A stretch of 64,000 nt of DNA from Papio anubis (GCF_008728515.1 NC_044986.1:114192313-114256312); one strand, 5' to 3'. Positions 46,839-58,799 are shown, counted from the first letter of the stretch. A program made the numbers and translations. The notes: generated by a model not told the origin, from the letters alone.

Positions 46839-46886
46839 CAGAATGAATGAATGAATGAATGAATGAATGAATGAATGAATGAATGA
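46839..46886. repeat. GAAT tetranucleotide microsatellite (Alu tail)
   Basis: About 11 perfect GAAT units directly after CCATCTCCA. Confidence 0.96.
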
Positions 46887-47690
46887 GGTAATGTTCAAGA
46901 AGACAATGGCTGAAGTTGCGAAACACACTGTGTGGTACAGCTTCAGTCTGAGAGTCCCCCCATCAGAACCATTCTCCAGCTTTCTCTAGCCTCACTCTCC
47001 TGGCTCAGGAGCAGGAAGGTATCAGATGAGCACCCTTGCTGTGGGGCTGCTGGTTCAGTCCAGCCAATGAGACCCCGGCATGAAAGGCAGGCTGCCAGCT
47101 CCCTGTAGGCCGGTGGGTCCTGCCGAGGACCCCAGCCTCTGCCCTTCCTCTCTGCTCCCTCCCCAGCTTCCACGGCTCCCTCCCTTTCCCCCAGGGCCCA
47201 GGGGTGCTAACAGCTACTGAGTGTTGCTGTCCTCTAGGTACCGAACCATCCTCTGCTGCTTTCCCTAACGCTGCCTATAATTTTTGTAAATAATCTATTA
47301 ATTAAACTTTCCTAAATTATTCATTTCTCTGTGTATCCTCTGTATCCCGCTGACTGATAAAGACATCAATCCACAGACAGAGGAATTCTCATGAATCCCA
47401 CACAGAATAAAAATTTGAAATGTACTATTAGACAATCACAATGAGACCACAGAACACCGACAACAAGAAAAAGTTAAAAGCAGCTGCAAATCTTGAAAGC
47501 AGTCTCGAAACAGTAGCTACAAGGCTGTGGGGAAACAAGGCGCTCTGAGGCTCAGCTGGTGGGAGTGTAAACTGGCATAAGGCCTCTGGGGGCAACCGCA
47601 CAAAATGTAAAATCTATTCCCATGCACCTAGCAAGTCCATTTGGGGAAATTTATCCTACTGAGAAATTGCACACACACAGGGACATATGT

Positions 47691-48086
47691 ATTAGGTTGC
47701 TACAAAAGTCATTATGTTTTTTTCCATTATTTTCTTTTTTTTTTTTTTGAGACGGAGTCTCGCTCTGTCGCCCAGGCTGGAGTGCAGTGGCCAGATCTCA
47801 GCTCACTGCAAGCTCCGCCTCCCGGGTTCACGCCATTCTCCTGCCTCAGCCTCCCGAGTAGCTGGGACTACAGGCGCCCGCCACCTCGCCCGGCTAGTTT
47901 GTTGTATTTTTTTAGTAGAGACGGGGTTTCACCGTGTTAGCCAGGATGGTCTTGATCTCCTGACCTCGTGATCCGCCCGTCTCGGCCTCCTAAAGTGCTG
48001 GGATTACAGGCTTGAGCCACCGCGCCCAGCCTTTTTCCATTATTTTCAATGGCAAAAGTCATGATTACTTTTGCACCAACCTTATA
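47691..48086. mobile_element. MADE1 mariner MITE split by an AluY
   Basis: Left part TTAGGTTGCTACAAAAGTCA... (47692-47734) and right part ...AATGGCAAAAGTCATGATTA and CTTTTGCACCAACCT (to about 48082) are the two arms of the 80-bp MADE1 palindrome. The duplicated TTTTCCATTATTTTC marks the AluY insertion in its loop. Confidence 0.9.
47735..48031 (-). mobile_element. AluY, Old World monkey type, within MADE1
   Basis: GGCCAGATCTCAGCTCACTG, CCACCTCGCCCGGCTAGTTT, CAGGCTTGAGCCACCGCGCC features. Confidence 0.97.
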
Positions 48087-48214
48087 AGGTTACTCACTGT
48101 AGAATTGTAATAACAAAAATCCCCAAAATAACCTAAGTGTCTAACATAAGGGGCTGGTTAAATAGAGTACATCCATGTAAATGAATACTAATCAGCTGTA
48201 TGAAGAACAGGGAA

Positions 48215-48525
48215 GGCTGGGTGTGGTAGCTCACGCCTGTAATCCCAGCACTTTGGGAGGCCAAGGTGGGTGGCTCACTTGAGGTCAGGAGTTTGAGACC
48301 AGCCTGGCCAACATGGTGAAAGCCTGTCTCTAGTAAAAACACAAGTATTAGCCGGACGTGGTGGCTCGTGGTGGCTCATGCCTGTAATCCCAGCTACAAG
48401 AGAGGCTGGGGTGGGAGAATCGCTTGAACCCGGGAGGCAGAGGATGCAGTGAGCTGAGATCATGCCACTGCACTGCAGCCTGGGTGACAGAGCAAGACTC
48501 CGTCTCAAAAAAAAAAAAAAAAAAG
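48215..48525 (+). mobile_element. Alu with a 13-bp duplication
   Basis: GGCTGGGTGTGGTAGCTCAC head. The linker carries GTGGTGGCTCGTGGTGGCTC, a small tandem duplication. Poly(A) of 18. Confidence 0.95.
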
Positions 48526-48859
48526 TGAGGAAGCTCTCCATGTACTGAGAGTAAAGATCTCTGGGTATATTACTGAGCAAAAAAATGCAAAGTCTAGGAC
48601 TATATATAAAATACTATGCATTGTGTAAAACCAAGAGATTACAGATTAAGAATGTATATTTGTATTTGTTGTTATATGCATAAGAAACTTTGGAAGAATA
48701 TACAACTCAACAGCAATTGTTGGGTGTGAGGGGTAGAAGTGAATTAAGGACAAGAGTTAAATGGTGAGTTTCTAGAAATATAATATCCTTTTCTTTTTTA
48801 ACCATATGAATGTATTACCTTTTGAAAAGCTTAAAGATATTGTAAAAATATGCAAAGTG

Positions 48860-49146
48860 GCTGGGTGCAGTGGCTCATACCTGTAATCCCGGTGCTTTGG
48901 GAGGCTGAGGTGGGGGCATTTCTTGAGGTTGGGAGTTGAAGACCAGTCTGGGCAGCATAGTGAGACCTTATCTCTATAAGAAATTTTAAAACAGCCAGGC
49001 ATGGCGGCACATGCCTGTAGTCCTAGCTGCTGGGGAGGCTGCGGTGGGAGGATCACCTGAGCCCAGGAGTTGGAGGTGGCAGTGAGCTGTGATCATGCCA
49101 CTGGACTCCAGCCTGGGTGGCAGGGCAAAGACCCTGTCTCAAACAA
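48860..49146 (+). mobile_element. old Alu (AluJ-like)
   Basis: GGCTGGGTGCAGTGGCTCAT head, GAGCCCAGGAGTTGGAGG box. Confidence 0.94.
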
Positions 49147-49299
49147 TCAAATGCACTCAAAGAAAAGACAGATTATTTTCAAAGAAGTGATAATTAGACT
49201 GACTCAATATTGAAACAGCAGCAATGGAAACAGTAATATCGTGGGGGAAAAAAAAAAAGAAACCCTCAACCTAAACCTATATGTACTATAAAAACATTC

Positions 49300-49474
49300 T
49301 TTTTTTTTAGATGGAGTCTCGCTCTGTCGCCCAGGCTGGAGTGCAGTGGCATGATCTTGGCTCACTGCAACCTCTGCCTCCCAGGTTCAAGCGATTCCCC
49401 TGCCTCAGCCTCCTGAGTAGCTGGGATTACAGGAGCCCACCACTGCAGAGGGCTAATTTTTAAAACTTTTTTAG
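49300..49474 (-). mobile_element. Alu left piece of a composite Alu
   Basis: Reverse right arm only, ending GGGCTAATTTTTAAAACTTT. Shares outer flanking repeats with the next copy. Confidence 0.9.
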
Positions 49475-49771
49475 ATTTTTTTTTTTTTTGAGACAGAATC
49501 TCACTCTGTTGCCCAGGCTGGAGCGCGGTGGTGTGATCTCGGCTCACAGCAACCTCCGTCTCCCAGGTTCAAGCGATTCTCCTGCCTCAGCCTCCCGAGT
49601 AGCTGGGACTACAGGCATGTGCTACCATGCCCAGCTAATTTTTGTATCTTTAGTAGAGATGGGGTTTCACCATGTTGGCCAGGCTGGTCTCGAACTCCTG
49701 ACCTCTGGTGATCTGCCCACCTCCGCCTCCCAAAGTGCTGGGATTACAGGCGTGAGCCACTGCACCTGGCC
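49475..49771 (-). mobile_element. Alu (full length), second part of the composite
   Basis: GAGACAGAATCTCACTCTGT to CACTGCACCTGGCC. The duplication TATAAAAA(C/T)ATTCTTT flanks the two copies together. Confidence 0.95.
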
Positions 49772-50382
49772 TATAAAAATATTCTTTCAAGAACAATGGC
49801 AAAATAGTATAGAAAATGCAAATTTCTAGAAGTTCCGTTTCATCTGAAACCAAGACAGGTTGAAAAACACACACATTGACACACATATACGTATATGTAT
49901 ACAAACATATATTCGTGAAAAATTGCTAAAGGTTTTAACTGCTGAAAACCTGTACCTCAGATTAAAAAAATGTTTGCGGAAAAAAGACCAAGGGAAAATG
50001 TTATAAATTTCTATATAAATAAAAACAGAGTTTTCTATGAAAAGGCAGAGCTGAAACATGCCACAGTGACAGGACACACGGGAGGGAGGGGATCTGAGTT
50101 CTGAAGGAAGTTAAAATATTGACCAACTTTAAAATTGTATAGGCATTCATGTTAAAATTTCTAGAGAAACCACTAAAAAAACCCAGAATATTTATCATCT
50201 AAATTACAGGAGGTGATAAATGAAAGATTAAAAAATAAATCATTCCAAAAGAAGGCAAGGATAAAAGAAAAAACAGAAGAGGACAAATAAAAAGCACAAA
50301 TTATGATAAAAATCTAAATATTTGCATAATTACATTTAATGGAAAATGATCCAGTTAAAAGAAAAAACATTGTCACATTGGA

Positions 50383-50670
50383 TTTTTTTTTTTGAAATGG
50401 AATCTTGCTCTGTTGCCAGGCTGGAGTGCAGTGGCACGATCTCAACTCACTGCAACCTCCGCCTCCCGGGTTCAAGTGATTCTCTTGCGTTAGCCTCCCA
50501 AGTAGCTGGGACTACAGGCTTACGTCACCACACCTGGCTAATTTTTTGTATTTTAGTAGAGACGGGGTTTCACCTGTTAGCCAGGACGGTCTCGATCTCC
50601 TGACCTCGTGATCTGCCTGCCTCGGCCTCCCAAAGTGCTGAGATTACAGGCGTGCGCCACCCTGCCCAGC
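50383..50670 (-). mobile_element. Alu
   Basis: GAAATGGAATCTTGCTCTGT start, CGCCACCCTGCCCAGC end. Confidence 0.95.
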
Positions 50671-51572
50671 TGATCTCATTAACATTTAAAACACATTATA
50701 TGCAACAGCTTCACAATACACATTCTTTCAGCCTCATGCAGAATAGTAGGAGAACAGATGATGTGGGGCCAGAAAGCAAGTCTTGGCAAATTTTAAGAGA
50801 CTGGTATCAAATATACATTTGTTTATTACAGAGCAATTAAATTAGAAATCAATGTATTAAAGATAACTGGAAGAACCCACGTGTGTAGGCACTAGGAATT
50901 TATACTTCTAAATAACTCTCAGAAACAACATTGGGAATTGAGAAATACTTGTAAGTAAATAACAGAAATGCTACCTATCGAAACCTGTGGGATGCAGCTG
51001 AAACATCACTGAAATGCCTGTGACACGAGGCAAGAAGGCTGAAATTTAATGAACCAAGCGTCTAACTTAAGTTAGGAAAAACCCAAGAGAATAAATGCAA
51101 AATCAACAAGAAAACAAAGAGTATGAAATTAAACAGAACAACACACAGTAGAGAAAAATAAAACAAAAAATTGTTTTTGAAAATATTAATAAAATTGACA
51201 AACTTTCAACAGAACTGAGGGGAAAAAATAGATGAACAATATCAGAATAAAAAGTGGGGACATAACTATAGGTGCCATACATGTTGAAAAGGTTTTTATG
51301 AACAATTTTATGCCAGTAAATTTGAAAGCATGGATGAAATGGACAAATTCCTGGAAGAATATCTCGTTAAAGCTTATTCAAGAATAAAATAAAAAATTTG
51401 AAGTCCTATAACCACTAATGAAAATGAATCGGCAGATAAAAATCTTTCAATAGTGAAAAGCCAATCAGAAAGTTTTGCTGGAGAGTTCTACCAAACATTC
51501 AAGGAACAAATAACTCCAACCTTACACAAACTTTTCCAGAGAAGAGAAAAAGAAGAAACAACCCCCACCATC

Positions 51573-51592
51573 ATATATATATATATGTATGT
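51573..51592. repeat. AT/TG dinucleotide tract
   Basis: ATATATATATATATGTATGTG next to the Alu tail (shown in part). Confidence 0.75.
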
Positions 51593-51595
51593 GTG

Positions 51596-51884
51596 GTTTT
51601 TTTTTTTTGAGTCTCACTCTGATGCCCAGGCTGGAATGCAGTGGTACAATCTTGGCTCACTGTAACGTCCGCCTCCCAGGTTCAAGCGATTCTCCTGCCT
51701 CAGCCTCCCAAGTCACTGGGATTACAGGTGTGAGCCACTGCGCCTGGCTGATTTTTGTATTTTTAGTAGAGACAGGTTTCGCCATGTTGGTCAGGCTGGT
51801 CTCAAACCCCTGACCTCAGGGTGATCCACCTGCCTTGGCCTCCCAAAGTGCTAGGATTATAGGTATGAGCCACCGCGCCTGGCC
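51596..51884 (-). mobile_element. Alu with small deletions
   Basis: TTTTGAGTCTCACTCTGATG start, with the linker shortened between CACTGGGATTACAGG and GTGAGCCACTG. Confidence 0.94.
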
Positions 51885-52269
51885 CCCACTATCTAATTTT
51901 GAGGCTACTAAAACCTTGACACCAAAACCCAAAGAATATATGGGAAAGAAAAAAATGACAAGCCAGTCATTTAAGAATGCAGACGCAAAAAGTCCCAAAT
52001 AAAATTATTAGTAAACTGGGTCTATAAACCAAATAATGACAAAGAAGAGTTAATCCCAAGATTGTAAGGCTGGCATCACATTAATTTTCCAATGTGATAT
52101 ATGACATTAACAGGTTAAATGAGAAAAGCCATTCAATCATATCAATAGATGATGAAAGAAGCATTTGAGAAACTTAAAATTATGCAGAAATGGTTTTAAA
52201 ACTTCACAAATCAGGAGGAATTTTTTTTTTTTGTTAACTAAGAGTTTTTTTTTTAATGACAGAAAATGA

Positions 52270-52595
52270 TGATGGGTGTGGTGGCTCACACCTATAATCC
52301 CAGCACTTTGGGAGGCCAAGACAGGAGGATCACCTGAGGACAGGCTTTTGAAACCAGCCTGGCAAACATGGCGAAACCCCATCTCTACTAAAAATACAAA
52401 AATTAGCCAGGCATGGAGGAGTGCACCTGTAGTCCCAGCTACTCGGGAGGCTGAGGCAGGAGAATCGCTTGAGACTGGGAGGCGGAGGTTGCAGTGAGCT
52501 GAGATTGTGGCCACTGTACTTCAGCCTGGGCAACAGAGCGAGACCTTGTCTCAAAATAAATAAATAAATAAATAAAATGAAAATGAAAATAAATG
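52270..52595 (+). mobile_element. Alu with TAAA/GAAAAT tail
   Basis: GGGTGTGGTGGCTCACACC head. Tail of about 5 TAAA units followed by AATGAAAATGAAAAT. Confidence 0.94.
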
Positions 52596-52677
52596 ACAGC
52601 AAACACCATACTTAACGGAAAATATTAAAAACCATTTCTGTTTTCACCACTGCTATTCCATACTGTATTTTAAGTCT

Positions 52678-52978
52678 TTTTTTTTTTTTTTTTTTTCTGA
52701 GACACAGTCTCACTCTGTTGCCCAGGCTAGAGTGCAGTGGCGTGATCTCAGCTCACTGCAACCTCTGCCTCCCGGGTTCAAGTGATTCTCCTGCCTCAGT
52801 CTCCCGAGTAGCTGGGATTACAGGTGCCCCCCACCACATCTAGCTAATTTTTGTGTTTTTAGTAGAGATGGGGTTTCGCCATGTTGCCCAGGCTGGTCTT
52901 GAACTTCTGACCTCATGATCCGCCCACCTTGGCCTCTCAAAGTGTTGGGATTACAGGCGTGAGCCACCACACCCAGCC
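52678..52978 (-). mobile_element. Alu
   Basis: Poly(T) of about 20, GAGACACAGTCTCACTCTGT, CACCACACCCAGCC end. Confidence 0.95.
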
Positions 52979-53124
52979 AAGGAGTTAATATAAAGTAGTA
53001 GTAAGTAAAACACAAGGCACTGGTACTAGGATAGACAGAGCAATGAAACAGACTGGAAAGTTTTATTTCTATCCTACAGAAATCGTTTGATATAAATTGC
53101 AAGTATTTTTTTTTTAATTTGTAA

Positions 53125-53505
53125 TACGACCTAAAGAATTTATTTTTATGTAGTTGAATTTATCAATCCTTTTTGTTTATAGCTTGTGTTTTTGCAAATT
53201 TAGGCCTTTCCTATTCTAAGAATATAGAATATACCTCTCGAATTTCTACTAGCATTTTTATGGTTTCATTTTTCATATTTAAATATCTGATCTGCCTTGG
53301 ATTTATGTCAGTGTCACGTGTGGAGTAGAGACCTGTTCCCTGCCCTCAAGCCAAGGTTACCCGACAGCTCCAGTGCCAAGTACTGAAGGATCCATCTCTT
53401 ACCACTGTTTTGAAATACTAATGCTATTTATACTAAATGTTTATATGATATTGGTTCTATTTCTGAATTTCCTATTTTGCTCTATTAATCTTTCTATTCA
53501 TTAGG
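53125..53505 (-). mobile_element. inverted L1 ORF2 segment
   Basis: Reads as L1 only on the minus strand: its plus text TTTTATGGTTTCATTTTTCA and TTTCTGAATTTCCTATTTTG are reverse ORF2. It covers just the part of ORF2 missing between the two flanking sense pieces. Confidence 0.65.
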
Positions 53506-55024
53506 ACTCAAAAAATACAGGTTATAAGATGAAAATTTCAATGCATCTGTCTACATAAAAATTAAGGACACCATAGACAATATTAAGAGAAAAGCTGCCA
53601 GCTGGTAGAAGATATGTACTGTCTAACACGCATAAGGAACTGATAGCTAGAATGTAAGAAAATCTTCTAAATAAGAAACTCAGAAAAAAATAATGAACAA
53701 GGAATATGATTAGACAGTGTACAAAAGAGGAAACCAGATGATTACGAAGTACAAGACAGATGTTCAACCTCACTAGTGAACAAAAAAAGTGCAAAATTTA
53801 AGTGAAAACTACAATTCATTTTTTCATACCTACTGGAGTGGCAAAAATTAGACAATAACAAGTGTCAGCAAGAACATGGGGCAACCTTTGTGAACCTGCT
53901 GGGAGTGAATTCACACAACCGTTCTGTAGGGCAACTGGGCAATACTTAGAGAAACTAAGTGTGTCCTATGAGCCACACATCCCACTGCTCAGCCTTCACT
54001 CCAGGGGAGCTCTCTACTAGGAACAAATGGAAACACTTGCCGGGATGGGTATACAGTGTTGCTTGCTGTTGAGAAGAGTTGGTGGCAGTCTAGGTTCTTC
54101 ACCTACCATGAACTTTCTATAAGTAGAGACGTGGTAAATGCTTACTATGGAATACTGCACATCAGTTAGACCAGCGGGATGAGGCCATGCACAGACCTTC
54201 AAAGCATTCAAGGAAAAGTCAGTGTTAGATTCTTAGCACAATTATATTCATGTACATTTAAACCCCAGCGCTGTGTTTCACACGCATATCCAGGCTCAGG
54301 CCAGTGGTGAGTCTGGGGGGTGAGTGTGTGGAGGGGAAGACCTGATTGTTCCAAAACAGACACCCGCCCGCCTCACTCACGGGAGGGCACCTGAGTCTGG
54401 CTGCCACCAACACAGAAAAGGGTTTCCTGGAGGCTAAAGAAATGATTTATCAGGTCATTTTAGCACCTTGGAGCCTTTGAAAGACCCAGTATGTCAGGAG
54501 ATGATACAGGCAGATAAGTTATGATTTAATGAGGGAAGAAAGGACACGGATCGCCTAGAAACCCCAGGGCAATTCAGGAGGGAAGCCCAAAGACGGCAAG
54601 GGTGTAGTAACAGAAGAGGAAAAACACCGAAGGTAACCTTTTCTAACACCACAGTTCAGCTCAAAACTAACCAGGGAAAGGTTAACCCGATGCACTTTAC
54701 TGAAGAATATAAGCTGGAACAAATAACATGAAGTTTCCCACATTCTACTATCAGGTTTTGCACCGAGTAAATGTGGGGGAAGGAAATCGTGTCTTGTAAG
54801 ACTTGGATTCCCTACAGACAGCTTCAACCAAATCACAAGGTAATTACTGTCTCTGGTAGTTCTGAACGTGAATGGAAAAAGCATTCTCCTTAGTCAAGTC
54901 ACGTAGAACCAATCTTGCTTAGCCAGTCTATGTTACGTTTTAAAAAGAACTCATTGCCATTGCAAACACTTCACAAAAACAGGTCCAGGCTGGGTCTGAA
55001 GACTCAACCCCATGTGCCTGTATT

Positions 55025-56035
55025 GCTGCAGTTCTCCTTTATCTGAGGGGGTATGTTCCAAGAGCATCAGTAGATGCTTGAAACTGCAGATAGCACCAAT
55101 CCCAACCCATCTGCCAGCAATTGGAGATTGTTTGTGTTCATGTCTTCTACCTACAAAGGTAACTAAGCACTTGTTACACAGTGGCCATAACTTGTACAGT
55201 ATGAAGTGTGACAGCGAAACTAATATACATTTCTTTTTCCTTCTGCACAATTTCACAGATAGAAGATGATGTGTTTTTGTTTTTGTTTTTGTTTTGAGAA
55301 GGAGTCTCGCTCTGTTGCCCAGGCTGGAGCGCAGTGGCCGGATCTCAGCTCACTGCAACCTCCGCCTCCCGGGTTTACGCCATTCTCCTGCCTCAGCCTC
55401 TGGAGTAGCTGGGACTACAGGAGCCCGCCACCTCGCCCGGCTAGTTTTTCGTATTTTTTTAGTAGAGACGGGGTTTCACCGTGTTAGCCAGGAATGGTCT
55501 CGATCTCCTGACCTCGTGATCTGCCCGTCTCGGCCTCCCAAAGTGCTGGGATTACAGGCTTGAGCCACCGCGCCCGGCCAGATGATGTGTTCTTACAGTA
55601 GGTCTTAGCGACCTCAGCATTTGATTTTTTTTCTTCTCTAAGTTGAGAACTTTCACCCTTTTCAGTTAAAGGAAGCACTGGGTAGCTTCTCTTCAGCATA
55701 TACAAATTGCCAGCCAGCATCATGTCTCTTCTGCTTCCGGGCCATTACTCAATAAAAGTGACTTGAACATAAGCACTGTGACATAGAGAGCTGACCTGAG
55801 AACTGAGGTGGCTACTAAGTGATGGGCAGGTGGGGACGCCCGGCAAAGGAGGATTCGCATGCAGGAGGCGATGGATCGGAACAACATTTCATCCCACTAC
55901 TCAGAATGGTGCACAATTTAAAACTTATGAAGGATTTATTTCTGGAATTTTCCATTGAATATTTTTGGATCACAGTTGACTGCAAGTAACTGAAACCATG
56001 GAAAGCAAAACCGTGTGTAAGAGAGGACTTTGGTA
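55025..56035 (-). mobile_element. Tigger-type (pogo) DNA transposon remnant, split by an AluY
   Basis: Terminal parts: GCAGTTCTCCTTTATCTGAG at the left, and at the right the reverse of a CAAAGTCCTCTCTTACACAC end. On the minus strand at 55580-55720 a remnant of the transposase N-terminus is readable (VLPLTEKGESSQL... then NAEVAKTYCKN), resembling the helix-turn-helix start of TIGD/CENP-B-like transposases. Frame decayed, internal part deleted. Confidence 0.7.
55275..55579 (-). mobile_element. AluY, Old World monkey type, within the Tigger
   Basis: GGCCGGATCTCAGCTCACTG, CCACCTCGCCCGGCTAGTTT. Target-site duplication AGATGATGTGTT, perfect, so a young insertion. Confidence 0.97.
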
Positions 56036-56346
56036 TAGGTTTATAGACTCTCCTACCCTGTCCAGACACCCACCATTAACCAGCACTTTTAAGATACAGT
56101 CAAGACAAGCACAGTTGAGCTGGGAAAAAGGTAGAAATGAGCTTCTAAAAGATGTCCCCCTTCCTGTGTCAGGACATGCAGTAGGGCAGAGGTCAGTGAG
56201 CAGACTTACACACTACAGCAGGGTCGAAGTGCACATCTACACGCTAGGAAGGGGCTGGCGTGCACACCATGAGTTATGTGAATATTTGTTCCAAAATAGA
56301 GAATAAACATATCTTAGGCAAGAAATTGTCTTTAAAGTTATATCCT

Positions 56347-56797
56347 GGTCAGGTGCGGTGGCTCACGCCTGTAATCCCAGCACTTTGGGAGGCCGAGGTG
56401 GGAGGATTACCTCAGGCCAGGAGTTCGAGACCAGCCTGGCTAACATGGTGAAACCCCATCTCTACCAAAAATACAAAAATTAGCCAGACATGGTGGTATG
56501 AGCTTGTAATCCCAACTACTTGGGAAGCTGAGATGGGAGAATCACTTGAACCTGGAAGGTGGAGGCTGCAGTGAGCGGAGATCACACCACTGTACACCAG
56601 CCTGGCCAACAGAGCGAGACTCTGTCTCAAAAAAATAAACAAAAAAAATTAGCCGGGCATAGTGGTGGACGCCTATAATCCCAGCTACTCGGAAGACCGA
56701 GGCAGGAGAATCACTTGAACCCAGAAGGCAGAGGTTGCAGTGAGCCAAGATCGTGCCACTGCACTGCAGCCTGGGCGACAGAGCGAGACTCCATCTC

Positions 56798-56828
<31 letters not shown>
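56347..56828 (+). mobile_element. Alu with an extra right arm (trimer) and TAAA tail
   Basis: A full Alu (56347-56648) followed directly by a second right arm (56649-56796, TTAGCCGGGCATAGTGGTGG) and 8 TAAA units. One pair of flanking repeats (AAGTTATATCCTGG / AAGTCACATCCCTA) encloses the whole. Confidence 0.92.
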
Positions 56829-57380
56829 AGTCACATCCCTAAAAATCCCTATATGGTGACTTAACAGCCAAGCCCTTTTCAAAAAGCTGTTTTCCTTGAC
56901 CTTCAAGAGCACCACGAATGAGAGCATGTCACAGTGGGAAGTCTTTCTGAATCACCCCGCTCATTACCATGAGTGGGCTTCTTCATTCGGGTAAGTGGTG
57001 GGTGAAAATAAAGATCGTAAACACAAAACAGCCATTGTTGGCCCTAATGCTAGTGGCTCTTGACGACACTCATCCATGTGAACAGGCATCAGTGTCTTTT
57101 ATGTGACAGGCACTTTGCTTTGATTTTACTCAAACGAAGAAGAGAGTCCTGCTTTTTCATCGCTTCTATCTGGTTCTGTGTTACTTCCGATTTTTATGTA
57201 ATTGTGTATTAACAAAAATGAGTTTTATAATAAGAAATGTACTAGAAGAGGAAGCAATGAATGATGTCAAGACTCTTCTATAGTTTTTTAAACTCAATTC
57301 ATAAATTAAAGGAAACAGAGTCCATACATTCTATTTTCTATTATTCCACTTAAGTAGGGCTTTAAAAAACAAACTCCTTC

Positions 57381-57661
57381 AAGCCTGTAATCCCAGCACT
57401 TTGGGAGGCCGAGACGGGCGGATCACGAGGTCAGGAGATCGAGACCATCCTGGCTAACACGGTGAAACCCCGTCTCTACAAAAATACAAAATCTAGCCGG
57501 GCAAGGTGGCGGCGCCTGTAGTCCCAGCTACTTGGGAGGCTGAGGCAGGAGAATGGCGTAAACCCGGGAGGTGGAGCTTGCAGTGAGCTGAGATCGTGCC
57601 ACTGCGCTCCAGCCTGGGTGACAGAGCAAGACTCCGTCTCAAAAAAAAAAAAAAAAAAAAA
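57381..57661 (+). mobile_element. AluY, Old World monkey type, 5'-truncated
   Basis: Starts at TCAAGCCTGTAATCCCAGC, lacking the first 20 or so bases. Target-site duplication AAAACAAACTCCTT / AAAACCAAACTCTT. Confidence 0.95.
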
Positions 57662-58029
57662 CCAAACTCTTAGACTAAATTAACCATTTCCTTTTCACTC
57701 TGAAAATGATGTATAGACTACTTTCGTAAAAATAGGATTTTACCCCAGTTATCGTGACACACCCAAGAGCTCTGAGCACAGGCCTGGTTCTTTCTCTGCG
57801 TTCACACACCAAACCCAATGTCCATGTCATCCCTGTCCCTGCCGCACCAAAGCTGCACATTCAAACACAAGTGCACAGAGCCGACCTCAGGCAGAGGTAA
57901 GAGGAAAAGGGGCTCCTACAGCGTTTTCTTCCTCCAAGGTCAAAAGAAACCAACACTCATATCACACCCACCTGTAAACTGCCAGATATTTCAATAACTA
58001 ACATTTCTTTTCTTTTCTTTCTTTCTTTT

Positions 58030-58321
58030 TTATTTTTTTAAGACAGATTCTCACTCTGTTGCCCAGGCTGGAGTGCAGTGGCACGATCTTAGCTCACTGC
58101 AACTTCTGCCTCCCAGGTTCAAACGATTCTCCTGCCTCAGCCTCCCAAGTAGCTGGGATTACAGGCACCCGCCACCACGCCCAGCTAATTTTGGTATTTT
58201 TAGTAGAGACAGGGTTTCACCACGTTGGCCAGGCTGGTCTTGAACTCCTGACCTCAGGTGATCCACCAGCCTCAGCCTCCCAAAGTGCTGAGATTACAGG
58301 CGTGAGCCACCGCGCCCTGCC
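58030..58321 (-). mobile_element. Alu
   Basis: TTTCTTTTCTTTCTTTC tail, GACAGATTCTCACTCTGTTG, CACCGCGCCCTGCC end. Confidence 0.95.
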
Positions 58322-58483
58322 AGGTGGCCGGAGTTTTCATTTTCCTAATCTGTATCGCCAAGGAGCCGATCTGTAAGAAGGTGAGGCTTTAAAAAGTATC
58401 TCTCTAGAATCTGGCTTAGCCTTGTCTCCTCCACCTTCCTTTCCACAGTTTGAACCAGGTCTCCTACGAAAGTGCTACTCACA

Positions 58484-58776
58484 GCTGGGCGCAGTGGCTG
58501 ACGCCTGTAATCCCAGCTCTTTGGGAGGCCGAGGTGGGTGGGTCACAAGGTCAAGAGATCGAAATCATTCTGGCTAACATGGTAAAATCCCGTCTCTACT
58601 AAAAATACAAAAATTAGCTGGGCGTGGTGGCGGGTGCCTGTAATCCCAGCTACTTGGGAGCCTGAGGCAGGAGAATCGCTTGAACCCGAGAAGCAGAGGT
58701 TGCAGTGAGCTGAGATCACACCACTGCACTCCAGCCTGGGAGACGGAGCGAGACTCTGTCTCAAAAAAAAAAAAAA
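58484..58776 (+). mobile_element. Alu
   Basis: GCTGGGCGCAGTGGCTGACG head. Flanking AGTGCTACTC / AGAGCTACTC. Confidence 0.95.
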
Positions 58777-58799
58777 ACAACAAAGAGCTACTCGCTTGG

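Larger units (their letters stand above)
47517..48830 (+). mobile_element. old L1 3' region, interrupted
   Basis: Pieces at 47517-47690 (GGTGGGAGTGTAAACTGGCA), 48090-48212 (GGGGCTGGTTAAATAGAGTA) and 48526-48650 (AGGAAGCTCTCCATGTACTG) are in the order of an old L1 3' end. MADE1 (itself split by an AluY) and another Alu interrupt it. Confidence 0.65.
50200..54240 (+). mobile_element. old L1 (L1M), ORF2 remnant with internal inversion
   Basis: Sense ORF2-like sequence from the endonuclease region (TCCAGTTAAAAGAAAAAACA, 50352) through the reverse-transcriptase region (TCAATAGATGATGAAAGAAG, 52142; TTCACCACTGCTATTCCATA, 52641) to near 53070. An antisense piece covers 53125-53505. Sense sequence resumes with CTACATAAAAATTAAGGACA (53551) and GTTCAACCTCACTAGTGAAC (53761). 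Many stops, long dead. Alus at 50383, 51596, 52270 and 52678 interrupt it. Confidence 0.75.

Noticed and set aside
47691..48086. Possible miR-548-type microRNA gene from MADE1
   Set aside because: An AluY separates the two arms by about 300 nt, so the precursor hairpin cannot form normally.
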